Assembly (NCBI RefSeq): GCF_016086655.4
Contig: NC_052139.2
Coordinates: forward strand, 2,480,001-2,544,000
DNA from: Lepeophtheirus salmonis
Taxonomy: Eukaryota > Arthropoda > Copepoda > Siphonostomatoida > Caligidae
Length of the DNA stretch: 64,000 nt
Direction: 5' to 3'
The notes beneath the pieces were generated by a model. The model was given only the letters and a program-made list of their open reading frames with translations, ran no database searches and was not told where the DNA came from. This document shows positions 34,345-44,748 of the stretch, one piece after another. Made by a program: the position numbers and the translations under genes. How positions within the stretch are numbered: the first letter of the stretch is position 1; the number at the start of each line of letters is the position of its first letter.

Positions 34345-34625
34345 ATGTGTATCTGGCGTTGTATAAGTGGGATCAGTTTACAGTTAGGAGCATAAGATTT
34401 TTGACTGAAAAAAGTTTATTCGACAGTTTTGTTATTGTTTGACTCAGGAAAATACTACATATTTTAGAGTTTTCCTTCAAATGAAAAAATGAAAGTTGAT
34501 TCTGTTACTGTGATGTCAAAGATGCAAGATCAATTGTCGAAAATATGTATGAAATAGTGGAAATCTTTGAGTCTGACCCTTTTGATTGAGATAAACATAA
34601 ACAGAAAAATTAATACAAAAAAAAA
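34345..34625 (+). repeat. composite repeat with mariner fragment, copy 2
   Basis: It matches 11990-12410 in order: TGTATAAGTGGGATCAGTTT (copy 1 TGTATATGTGAGATCAGTTT), GACAGTTTTGTTATTGTTTG, then the mariner-derived block GATGTCAAAGATGCAAGATC with a CRYDVKDA-type translation and ENMYEIVEIFES. An A-run at 34617-34626 follows, as in copy 1. More decayed than copy 1; no frame survives. Confidence 0.55.
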
Positions 34626-34876
34626 AGTCAATTGAAAATAGTGGATTTATTTTTAGTACACCTAATATTTCTACATATTATACTTTTTAAAGACATTCCC
34701 TCTATCGCAAAGACAAAATACAAAGTCAGCGTTAGTTCACACTTTTGATAATTAAACTTGTTAACTGAATCAGATTCATTATGAAATTTTTTTGTAACAA
34801 TAACACATTAGTATTTGAATACTTTTGTAGCGAATGCTCAATATTAATAAAGTGCTTAGTGATATTTTGTCATAAA

Positions 34877-35008
34877 ATGAGTGATAATAGAGTGTATAGA
34901 TTTGGGTTTTTACCCCGTTTTTGTTGTTGTAGAGATTTATATAACATGATGGATGAGGATGAAGACTATATAGAGACTCGAAAGGATAGGCTTCGGAAGT
35001 TGAAGCAG
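34877..35008 (+). CDS. candidate first exon with acidic/basic N-terminus, unknown
   Basis: The frame is open from 34781. The most gene-like part begins at ATGATG (34946 or 34949), with an alternative ATG at 34877. It reads MMDEDEDYIETRKDRLRKLK then Q, ending at a donor-like AAGCAG|GTTTGT (GT at 35009-35010), in phase 0. The acidic then arginine/lysine-rich alternation is unlike the surrounding low-complexity translations and resembles real N-termini. A possible next exon start follows TTATTTTTAAAG at about 35112. No family recognised and no other exon could be secured, so it is tentative. Confidence 0.3.
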
Positions 35009-35044
35009 GTTTGTTCTCAATGCGTATAACGCTTAAATACATTG

Positions 35045-36879
35045 AAAATCATTAAGCTTACTATGTTAAAGACTGACCATATTCAAATGTTTAATGTATT
35101 TATTTTTAAAGGCTCAAAAAGTCATTATTCCCTGGGTAGTGCTTACTTAAGAAAATAGAATATGATTATGTATCAATTAATAATAATCATTTATATTACA
35201 GCTTCCGTACAAAATAGTTTATTGTTAGTTCCTAAGAAGCATTATATCACTAAGAAAATATAGACAGTTTTAGAATCACTTGAACCTCCCACTTATTTTT
35301 GTAGAAGTTGGTGAAAGGACTAAAATAGTATTTGCTCAGAATTGAAGACTGTTTTTTTTTTATTTGTGTGTCAATAAGGCACATTTCTCTAGGAATAACA
35401 TAAAATTACTTATTACTCTGGTGTCTAAGACACTCACACTCAGGTGAGTACTAGCTTTAGGCCCAAAAATTATTAACACTGTTTTACAATTACTAATATA
35501 ACATGTTTTTGTATATATATATATTAGGAGAGGGTGGGCACGTAGCAGAGCTGAATAGAGGGTTATATAAACAAAGAATGAAGGTACAATAAACGAGGAA
35601 AGAGAGAGGGATTTAAAAATAGCCATTGGAAGAAGATAAGAGGGAAGAGACAGAGATTTTTTAGAAAGGGAGATGGCAAATGAGGTTCAAAAACAGGGTT
35701 TTAAGGACCTCGGAAGCCTAAAAAGTGTCTTTGGAACATGCTTGGTTATTTTATATGTTTACTTGCTAAATTTCAGAGTGATCGGTTCGATCATTTTGGA
35801 GTTCATGTGTGATAATCCCAAAAACAGACTTATAAATATATAAAATTTATTATATAAATTTTCACCTTTCTGATTTCTACTACAAATGACGTCGTATGCA
35901 TACCCACCCATATGTTCAAGTTCACGTTGACCAGGTTATCTATTATCCTTCCTCTGATTAATTCATCTAAAATACTTATAGAAATTTTATCGCACCTGTG
36001 AAACGTTAAAGATGTTTTATACATGTGTATTTTTCATGAGTATTCTTATTATGTAACATCTTAGTCCAATTGACACTTACAATTTCACTTCACCTCCATA
36101 TATTTATTATTTTCCGTTCTATGAACAATTTATGTAATGTCCATGTGAATTTTTATTTTCTTCATCTTTTCATTTTTTGATGAGTAATTTTCCATATTTA
36201 TCAGTTGAATTTACTCTTGAAAATTTTTCTATTATATATTTATTCATCTATCCTTGTTGTATGACAATCTATTTTTTGTATTTATATATATAAATTTATA
36301 TTATTTTTCATCTTTCTTAAGTTTCCAATACAGAGGCGTCAACAGGGGAAAGGCTGGAGGGAATGTAGTCCTTCCCCCACCACCAAATTAAGGATTTTTG
36401 CTTTATACTATTTTTTTTTTCGTCATTCGGCCAAACTATTACACAGAGCAAAAAATGTAATATTCGAATTTTTATCCAAAAAATTTATTTTTTTGTAATT
36501 GGCTATAGATTTTTGTAATTTTTTGTGAATAGTTATTGATTTTTGAAAAAAATTTCCAAAAATTTAATATTTGACATTTAATGTTAAATATTTTTTTCCA
36601 AAAAATTTAATATTTGAAATTTTTTTCCTAAAAAAATTAAAATTAACTTTCTGTTAATACTTTTAAATTTGTAATATAATTTTTTTGTTTGAAATTTTTT
36701 TATTTCTAGATTTTATATTACTCATCTTTTTGTCACACTGATCACACATTATTATTATTTTTCGTTGTCTCTCCGGTTATTTAGTTATATGTATCTATTT
36801 ATTGATCGTATTTTTATTGCAACGAAATGTTATTTTACAAAAATAATATTATTTTAGAAGGAATGCGACTGGGAATTAT
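35045..36879. other. AT-rich stretch, simple AT-rich reiteration
   Basis: About 36470-36720 repeats short units like TTTTTTCCAAAAAATTTAAT and AATATTTGAAATTTTTTTCC. Minus frames at 35360-35626 and 35830-36024 have no recognised features. Confidence 0.35.
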
Positions 36880-37090
36880 TGCCTGTGGCGGGGCTTTTAA
36901 ATCCGGCTCAAGCTTAGACCTCAATATCTTGTCAACACTGTGATCTATCTCTATGATAGTTTGATCTTCAGATTTAACCCACAAAGCTGTATCAAACAAA
37001 ATACAAAATCTTTGAGATATCCTCCGAATACAAACGCCGTGCTACATGGTTGGGTGCTTCTGCGTTGATTACACGCCCAATGCCGCAAAT
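36880..37090 (+). repeat. 5' portion of an ITm element (matches 48.95-49.13 kb)
   Basis: Shared with 48945-49130: CTCAATATCTTGTCAACACTG-like sequence (ACCTCAATACCTTAGCAACC there), GATCTTCAGATTTAAC, then TCTTTGAGATATCCTCCGAATACAAACGCCGTGCTACAT-type sequence in step. In the 49-kb copy this leader precedes the transposase N-terminus. Here it stops at about 37090, where a family A element begins. Confidence 0.55.
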
Positions 37091-37093
37091 AAC

Positions 37094-37276
37094 TTCAGTC
37101 TGTGTCGGGTACAATTCAGTCCTTCATATCAGTCATAAAACTTAAAGTTTTATCCTTGATGACCTCACTCAACATTATTTCTTCTTTTTTAATCAGTTTT
37201 AGTACTGACAGTCTGAAGGATAATTCTTAAGACTGAAATGGACTAGACGAAATAAATATCAACTGATGCAACACTA
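37094..37276 (+). repeat. repeat family A, copy 5 (left end degraded)
   Basis: Contains TCAGTCATAAAACTTAAAGT, CTTGATGACCTCACTCAACA (CRE position, TGACCTCA at 37160-37167), TTAGTACTGACAGTC and ends GATGCAACACTA at 37276. The left end is uncertain and no target duplication was found. It abuts the ITm leader fragment. Confidence 0.7.
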
Positions 37277-39174
37277 AGCATAACCACTTATTTTGCGCTA
37301 ACCGTGAGCAATTCTGGTGTAATGTTTTTTCGTGCATCCAGATGCATATGTAAGTATCAGGATATTACTACATGAAAACTTTTTATGCACCAAAGTGACT
37401 GGCCTGATTTTGCTTATAGTAGCTTGTATATGTACTTCTCCTGTAGATTATTATTTTGAGACACGCTGATATTTCTCCTAACTTACCGAATTTCGATTAC
37501 ATTTTTGTTGTTGTATCTTTCCCGAACCTTTTCATAATAGTATTTACTATGAATTTTGGAGACAAAGTTGCCTTACGATTGTGCCTAATAACTTTTAATC
37601 ACTGAAAAGTGTAGTAGTATGGTACAAAGACACGATTACTAATCAATTAGAATATCAATGGTTAAGTTTAAAAAATCAAACAAGTTTGTTTAATTTGTCT
37701 GATTAAATCTGGGTGTCTGGACCTTTTCTCATAAATATTTTATATCATGCGTGACAATGGGGCTGAAGAAGTAATAGTGGGGTGAAAGTGGTTTCATTCT
37801 AGAGGCGAGCTTATAAAGTTTCCTAAGAAATGCAATCAGTTACTGTCATGCGTTGGAGTAGTGAGTAACGTGCGTTTGCAATCAAAAATAAATATTAGCC
37901 AAAAATGATAGTAAGGATATTTTGTATACAAAAACTTTTTTTTTTTTCATTTTTTTTTTTATAATTTGAAATTTGTAAAATTCTTTGACCTCAAATAACT
38001 TCATGTTTGAGTGCTAAAACTGGTGGCATTAGATCCAATGTTACACAAGAACTCTAAATTACTATAATTTGTCCAAATAGAGGTATCAACCCCGATTTAT
38101 CTAAGAAAAACTAACATCTTGGAGATTTTTTCAAAATCCCCAAAATCCTTTTTTCTAATTTAATAATCATCAATAACTATAATAAAGATATGTTGGTAAT
38201 TAAATTTTACATATTTTGGTATCAAATAATTAATTTTATTAATGAAAAGTTGATTAGAGAAACCAAAAAAATGAAAAATGATTTTTTATAAGGCTGAAAG
38301 ACTATTAATTTTTGTGGTTCTGCCTACTTAAACAAATAAAATATGTTTATGTAAATTAATTTTAAAAAACAATATTCAATTAAATTTAACTAATATAAAA
38401 ATTTTATTACCCGTACTGTGTTTTATTTCCTTGCTTTACATTTTCCAATCATTGTTTGAAACTAATTTTTCCTTCATCTTTTTAGGTAAGCTCCGAATAA
38501 AATCATATGTATTTTCGATACGGATGGTGGCAAAGTTTAGCTGTACATATATACCATATATATATCAATACACAATCATGCTTAAAAAATGAGTGAAAAA
38601 GGGATCTCATAACTGATCACAGAACTTCTTTTTTCTCCATAGTAGCAATTATCATAACAAGAACATAAAATTATCATTGTATATATCTTTTTATATGATC
38701 TACATAGGAGTAGATACTATCGAGGGTTATTGAAGTGCTTATTTAGAGAAGGATAACAATGAAGGGGATAGATAAATTGAGCATATGAACAGCATAATAT
38801 GATTAATAAAAAAAATACACAAAATGAGTTTTTGTTTCAGTTTTATTCCCCCATCTAATAACAGTTATCATAAAAGAAGAGTTTATTATGAGTTGAATAG
38901 TTCAGAATAGAAAATGAGTTTTATCCCTTCCTTTTATGATATTTTACTAGTAGTTAGTAGTTACTAGTGTTTGGAATGCATCCTAAACCTTCTCTTCTGT
39001 AATTGTCCGTCCATTAACCTTTTCAAATATCCATAATGTCTTATAATTGTAGGTAATTGAATAAATCTAATTATATTACATATTTTGTATCTGGTTCGAA
39101 CTTTTTACGCAGATAAATGAGATTGTCATAGTATCCATTAAAATTTAAAGCCATAATTCTATCATTATTGCTAC
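37277..39174. other. AT-rich stretch without recognised genes
   Basis: A slightly GC-richer patch at 37745-37875 (GTGGGGTGAAAGTGG, TGCGTTGGAGTAGTGAG) has no recognised identity. T-runs near 37937-37960. No coding frames of note. Confidence 0.35.
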
Positions 39175-39400
39175 AAAAAAACAAAAAAACTATTGATGTT
39201 TTTTATACATAGTAATAAACATAACGTATTTTGATTAAAAAACTCAAATGGAACATCAATTTCAACCAAAAATAAACAATAATGACGTTTAAATCCCATA
39301 TCTTTATATGTTAAGACGAAATGTCCTAGGGAAGAATAGTGAGCGCCCATTGAGTTGACTTTATTCAACTACATATTTTTTACATTGATGCAAGAAAGAA
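39175..39400 (-). repeat. repeat family D, copy 2
   Basis: The minus-strand frame 39171-39368 aligns with the family D frame at 27160-27462 (FNQNTLCLLL against FSQNTLLFYY; matching positions for EIDV/ETSS and F-FL). The DNA match includes GAAGAATAGTGAGCGCCCAT (39331-39350) against CAGAATAGTGAGGACCCACT. About 60 bases of the longer copy are absent here. Confidence 0.45.
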
Positions 39401-39690
39401 ACTCTTCTGTTCAACAAAATTATCTCTTTGGAGTAAAAACGAACTTGAAATACATACTATTTTCTAATAAAAAATTGTGCAAATTTAGAAAAATCCTGAA
39501 CATTTGACCAAAATACCCTTGCATATTGTTTTTTACTAAATGATGCATCTATATGAAGAAAAAAATGCTCCAAGTCTTATAGCAGTAGAATTTTGAACAA
39601 TTTTTTATGGCTGATCAAATATGACATGACTCAACCCACAATCAACCAAAAAATATGAATTTCATTACTTTTTTTTCTTTAAAAAAAATA

Positions 39691-40397
39691 CAGGGGGTTT
39701 GATCAAATTTGTGGGCCGGTGATTTTGTTTTGATGAAGCTGTCTGATGGTGTCTTTTTTTTCGGGAGAAACATTATTGTGTGAAAAAAAAATTAGTGAAG
39801 TTTTGGGCATCATTGCGACAGCTGCTATATATATAAAGAAGATTAAATTTAAAAAGGGGGAAAGGCTTGTCCCGATTTACAATTATTTATGTTCAGAACA
39901 ACATGAAGACTTCAAATTTGAAGGTCTCGAAATTAACTGGCGTCCTAACCCTGAGGCCTTGGATATGGTAAAAAGACTCATCACCTTGTCATGTCTCAGA
40001 CAAGTCAATACAGTGGCGGAGTTAGCACTGCTATGTCTTCATTGGGAAGGAAATATGGTCCCCAGGAGTCTAAATCTTAATTTGATGGATTATTTTTTCT
40101 GGGGGTACGTTTAATCTAAAATAAATCGAACATCTCTAGCCATCAAGCCTCTCTGATTGCCTCTATCAATGAGACAATAACCAACATGTCAAGAAACTAC
40201 CCCGTCAGTGCCTCTTCCTCCTTCTGTGTCCAGATCCAGGCCGTGATTAATGCTGGAGGAATATACATTGAATGAATTTTTTTTTAACATTCATATTTAC
40301 ATCTCAACAAATTTTCAAGGTAATTCGCGGAAAAATGTACCCTCAGTGACAATTTGAATATATTTGAAAAATGACCTGATTTGATCTTCACACCCTG
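39691..40397 (+). mobile_element. terminally complete 707-bp ITm deletion derivative
   Basis: Left end CAGGGGGTTTGATCAAAT preceded by TA (39689-39690); right end TTTGATCTTCACACCCTG followed by TA (40398-40399). The ends are inverted copies sharing CAGGG and GATCAAAT. Inside, the plus strand gives VPRSLNLNLMDYFFWGYV (degraded PPQSPDLNPMDY block with the third acid). In a shifted frame, SINETITNMSRNYPVSASSS and IQAVINAGGIYIE to a stop near 40277 form the normal C-terminus. The first and second catalytic blocks are gone. The 122-codon frame at 39746-40114 covers part of this. Confidence 0.85.
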
Positions 40398-40399
40398 TA

Positions 40400-40672
40400 C
40401 TACTTAATTTTTGTTTGTTTGTTAGAGAGTTTTCACGTGATGTCAGCAATATTAATATCAGTCATCTTAAGGATCTAAGCAACCAAGCTTTATAACTATA
40501 AATATCTTTAAAATAAAAGAAAATGGGTTAACTACTGTGGTATATATGGATCCCAAAATGGGACTGGGAATAAAATAAATAAAAACGCTTTCTCTCTGTT
40601 TAAAATCAATATCGCCAACGTATAGATGTTATATATTTCAGATGTATTAAAAATATATATTATTCCAATATT
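40400..40672. other. AT-rich non-coding stretch
   Basis: Upstream flank of the next open frame. No TATA-like signal can be singled out in such AT-rich DNA. Confidence 0.25.
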
Positions 40673-41092
40673 ATGAATTCTTATGAACAAAGTGGTGACA
40701 ATAAATTAACTATTACAATGGCGATATTAAGATATTTTGATATGATGGCGTTAAAAGCTGTCCCTTGCAACGTGTATAGTTGTGGTACCGTACACAAGTT
40801 CAACCAGATGCTATGTCGATCTTGTGAGCAATACGTTCATCGATTCTTCTCAATTTTTATTTTATTTTTCTTTACGAAGCAGGACTTTGACCGATTTTGG
40901 CTGCTTCTGGGTCACAAGACTTACGGGAGATCATCATTGGTAGGTCTTCAATCAAATACAGAATTGTGTAGGTTTACAAAACTGTCCTTTACTACATATT
41001 ATAAATCTTGTAATAGGGAGGGGGCTTCAAAAAGTTGTTTTCTACCAAAAAATCATCAAATCTTTGTCTTTTTATTTAGTGTAAAAAGTTGA
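40673..41092 (+). CDS. hypothetical 139-codon open frame with Cys pairs
   Basis: The longest ATG-started frame in the window outside recognised transposon relics. The N-terminal third is the most protein-like: AVPCNVYSCGTVHKFNQMLC then RSCEQYVH, with C-x4-C and C-x2-C spacing that could bind metal. A hydrophobic FFSIFILFFF stretch (about residues 58-67) and a Lys/Phe-rich tail follow. GAAGCAG|GACTTT and CATTG|GTAGGT inside it look like splice acceptor and donor, so the real structure could be separate exons. No homolog recognised; chance is a real alternative. Confidence 0.3.
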   Translation: MNSYEQSGDNKLTITMAILRYFDMMALKAVPCNVYSCGTVHKFNQMLCRSCEQYVHRFFSIFILFFFTKQDFDRFWLLLGHKTYGRSSLVGLQSNTELCRFTKLSFTTYYKSCNREGASKSCFLPKNHQIFVFLFSVKS

Positions 41093-42333
41093 CATGAAAT
41101 GATCCGTATGTGAACATCTTATGACATATATGGAACTATATAGTTTATATTATACATACTTACACAGTACAAAATGATTAGAAAATAATTATATATAAAC
41201 TTGTCCGAACTTTCTTTTTTCTTTTTTTGAAAAGAAGATCGTTTGACATAATCAAATTTAATATACATAATACATTTATATGGAAATTTATATTTTTATC
41301 CATATCATGGCTCCCCTCATTATTATTTCATAAGTCTGTATTATTATTATTTTTATGGAGCATAGATCCATTTTTAATATTCACTTCAATGAATTTTAAT
41401 CCGATCACTGATCCTAAAGGATCCTTAGGTAGTTTTAGAATTATACATATATTATTAAAACGAGAGAAAATCCGTTTGCTTTTATTTTCGGATCATTGAC
41501 CCATTATTCTCTTTTATTTTTCAAATTTCAATCATCGTCCCCTCCCCGTCCCCCTTAACATATTACATATATCCAATCTGAGTAAGTAGTGGAAAGGGCT
41601 GCATTTTATTATTATTTTGGAAATGGTTATTTCTATTGATTTTTTTTCTTATACACATGAAATAATAAAGTAATTGATCAAATATAATCTCTCAATAATA
41701 ATTAATATTATAATACGTTTTAACGAAATTCAACTTGAATTTCTTGTAACAGTTAGTGAAAAAATATTTATATTGATACCCTTTCATGAATTTTAATCTT
41801 ATTAATACTACTAAACCTTTCAAATCATAAAAACTAACGTCTTTTTTTCCAAATACGGGTATGACTCATAGTTTGAATATTATATTTCTGTCAAAAATCT
41901 AAAAAAATACAGCAAAGTTTATCAGTATATATTTTTGTAGATGCATTATTTTTGAATATGCGAAAAACTGCGTGACTACTTGATCTAATAAATAATGATA
42001 TTACAACCAGCGTGCGTTTTGCTTCTTTTTTTGAACAATTGTACTTTTGATAAAATAATCATTCGACAAAGTGATCTAGAATCAAGAGAATTATGATTTT
42101 TGGGAAAAAACTTGTAAAAACAAATGAACCAGTAATTGTCAAAACTGAAAAAAAAAAAAATGATAATTTGTGCAATAATGTAAATTTTTGATTTTTATTT
42201 CCCATGACTTGGAAATAAAATGTTTATTATAACTTTATTGATGAAAGCTAACATATAAGTACATTTTTCTTTGTTTGAGATCAGTTTTGATCAACATAAG
42301 TTTGGTAAGCAGGACTTAAACTCAAAGAAAACT
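41093..42333. other. AT-rich stretch without recognised genes
   Basis: A 90-codon plus frame (41227-41499) is hydrophobic and starts with a non-ATG codon; no feature supports it. No repeats recognised. Confidence 0.35.
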
Positions 42334-42341
42334 GGAAAAAA

Positions 42342-42571
42342 TAGTGTTGCAAACTGCAGTCCCGTCTAGTTGAGTATTGGTCCGGTCCATTTCATTTGTG
42401 CATATCAGTCCTAAAAATTATAAAGTTTAGTGGTTAATGACGTCAATATAAAAAAAAATTATAATACTGGCAATCCTATGGCCTTGTTGTATTAAGGAGC
42501 GTTCCCAAAGAGTGATTGGTCCAGTCCTAAGAATGGACTGGACCGAATAATTAAGGACTGACTCAGCACTA
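42342..42571 (+). repeat. repeat family A, copy 6, with 7/8 target duplication
   Basis: 230 bp, TAGTGTTG (42342) to CAGCACTA (ends 42571). Flanks GGAAAAAA (42334-42341) and GGAATAAA (42572-42579) match at 7 of 8. It carries a perfect TGACGTCA at 42438-42445. Interior words GTCCTAAGAATGGACTGGAC and AATTAAGGACTGACTC are typical of the family. Confidence 0.85.
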
Positions 42572-42661
42572 GGAATAAATACATCATAATTTCCAATGAT
42601 AAACTAGTTTATAGCATTTCATGCGTTCACATATCAAGGGGGAGCATAAATGGGTTAAAAC

Positions 42662-43146
42662 TAGTATTGTATCAGTCCTTATTTAGGACTGAAGACTCCA
42701 GTTCAGCCCAATTTAGTCTCGCTCTGGTTCAGTTCAGTCGAACATATAATTCCTAAGAAGACTGGCTATTTTCAAGATTTTTTTTTTAAATAGATGCTCT
42801 TATTTTCAGAGTCTTGCTTTGGTCTTAAAAATTCTTGTTGTAACAAATGTGATTTATTAAATGAAAGTATATCCCAGTCTTAGTGTTATATTTTACAAGG
42901 GTTGTCAAACTTAATTGAAGTGTCCATAGCTTTATGGGAGGTGGATATCTAGTCAACGTACCCTCAAGGCGTGTATCTTAATCTATTTCAAAAAAGTCAG
43001 TTCTAAAAGCTTATACAGTTCGGTCTTTGATGACGTTGCTCAACTTTCTTTTTCCTTTTTTTAAAAATCAATTCTTGTACTGAAAGTCTTAAATACCGGT
43101 CCTAAGACTAAACCGGACCCAATAAATAAGGACCTACTCAACACTA
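42662..43146 (+). repeat. repeat family A, copy 7, interrupted; perfect 8-bp duplication
   Basis: TAGTATTGTATCAGTCC (42662) to CAACACTA (ends 43146), flanked on both sides by GTTAAAAC (42654-42661 and 43147-43154). At 485 bp it is about twice the normal length. The usual element stops at about 42741 (GTTCAGTTCAGTC) and resumes at about 42995 (AGTTCTAAAAGCTTATA). The roughly 250 bp between is foreign and includes ACAAGGGTTGTCAAACTTAA, which resembles a transposon terminus. Confidence 0.85.
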
Positions 43147-43154
43147 GTTAAAAC

Positions 43155-44651
43155 AGTAGTAGTTTTAGAGGCTATATAATAATATTTCAAAAATTATTTA
43201 TTATTTTTCTTTTTTGCATGTATATATTATAAAAAAACTTTTTTTTTTTGACGATATAATTTATAAGCAGCACAATTACTTATTCAAAAGGAGTTCGAAT
43301 GTTTATTTTACACTCATACATGCATAATATATAGGTAAAAATCATCAATTTTGGCTTTATTTATGATGGTGTTTGATAGCTTGCTATATACATATTATTT
43401 TTATGTGCTGTTAAAAAATTATGTTTTTGTATATACTTGGTCCTATTACTTAGTAGATAGCAATGTTCCTTGAATACAAACTGCTATATAAGACTTTGTT
43501 AAAAATTTATAGACCCTTCCTTGAAAGTAAATAGTATATTTATCGTTATAAGAGTTTCATGTTATGAACATGAAAAAAAAAAAAAATGAAAATAAAAACA
43601 GATATGCTAATGTTGTTGTGTTAGTTTTTTTTTCTTCTATAAAAATACACTGGGGTTATTTTGAATATACTTACACATATGAGTACAAACAAAGTTGGAA
43701 AAATCCAAAAATGGGATTCACTATTTTTTTCTTCTCCTTTTGTTGATATTAGCTGGTTGCATAAATGGCATTTTTATGTTAAATAGACAAAAATATTTTA
43801 TTACTTTGTATACTTATCTTTTACAGTATATCATTATTATTATATATTTTAAGTGTGGCCCGCTTATTTATACTTTTTCCACCAAAAATATAAGGAGCTT
43901 TGTGTATTCTACTAATTTTTGTCTTTATTGTATGGAAAGTTATTATTTCACTCAAGATAAATGAACGTCTTTAAATGACCATTAGCATTTATCAGCATTT
44001 AACTGCAGGGCTCAATAAGAAAGTATTTTTTCTTGATAGTACTAAATATTTTTTTGTTTTTTGTTAGAGGATCTTTTTTGGAATAGAATTTCCTTTATAA
44101 AAACGAAACATATGCTAATTTTATACATTCTATTTTTTTATTGCTATGAGATAACAATAAGTCTTTATGCCTCTACAGCAAGGAGCGGAATATTAAAACA
44201 AATATCATAAAGCTAATTACTTTTTCTTACTTTGCTTTCGAGGGTCAAAGTTTCGTTGGAAAATACAATTTTGCTTTTCCCACTATGTCGCAGTGAAAGT
44301 TTTATTTAGGGAAATGTCAATATTTTTATTTGTAACAATGGAGAAACAAATAAAAATTTATCATTGAGTTTTGTAGAGGGGATTATTATGGGTGGATACC
44401 AGGGTACCCCTCTTCAGATCCCTAATATACATATCTGAGCTTGGGTGTCTTCGAAATATTTATTATTATTTTTAGGCTAATAAATTATATCAGAGTAATT
44501 CAAATTTGCAAAGACATTTTTTAAATATTTCTTTAATTGGGCAAATAATGTTGGATTGGTTAAGTATAAATGAATATTATAGTAAATCAATAACTTTATC
44601 TGACGGAGGAAGTGTCTTTTAATTGAATATACATAAAACAAATATCCTTCT
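43155..44651. other. AT-rich stretch without recognised genes
   Basis: Plus frames at 43564-43746 and 43695-43964 overlap, are Phe/Tyr/Ile-rich and look like translated AT-rich DNA. No repeat end recognised. Confidence 0.35.
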
Positions 44652-44748
44652 CTAGGAGGGACGTGAATCGAACTTTCACACATTGTGTTCAAGAGAAAAA
44701 TTCTTGCCAGTGTGTTGTCCATTGAACTACTTTTGACCACTGGCATTG
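44652..44748 (-). repeat. tRNA-related short repeat (SINE-like), copy 2
   Basis: Read leftwards: TAGTTCAATGGACAAC (an A-box match), CAAGAATTTTTCTCTTG (anticodon-like hairpin) and GAAAGTTCGATTCACG (a good B-box match), then CCTCCTAGAGAAGG. It aligns through its whole length with 11580-11680, including the part outside the tRNA-like region. The predicted acceptor stem is weak here, against a functional tRNA. Confidence 0.5.

Noticed and set aside
36470..36720. Possible tandem repeat array of AATTTTTTCC-like units
   Set aside because: Units are irregular in length and spacing; it looks like slippage-prone AT-rich DNA rather than a satellite.
39746..40114. 122-codon plus frame as a host gene
   Set aside because: It lies wholly inside the TA-flanked ITm deletion derivative and its C-terminus is a degraded third-acid block.
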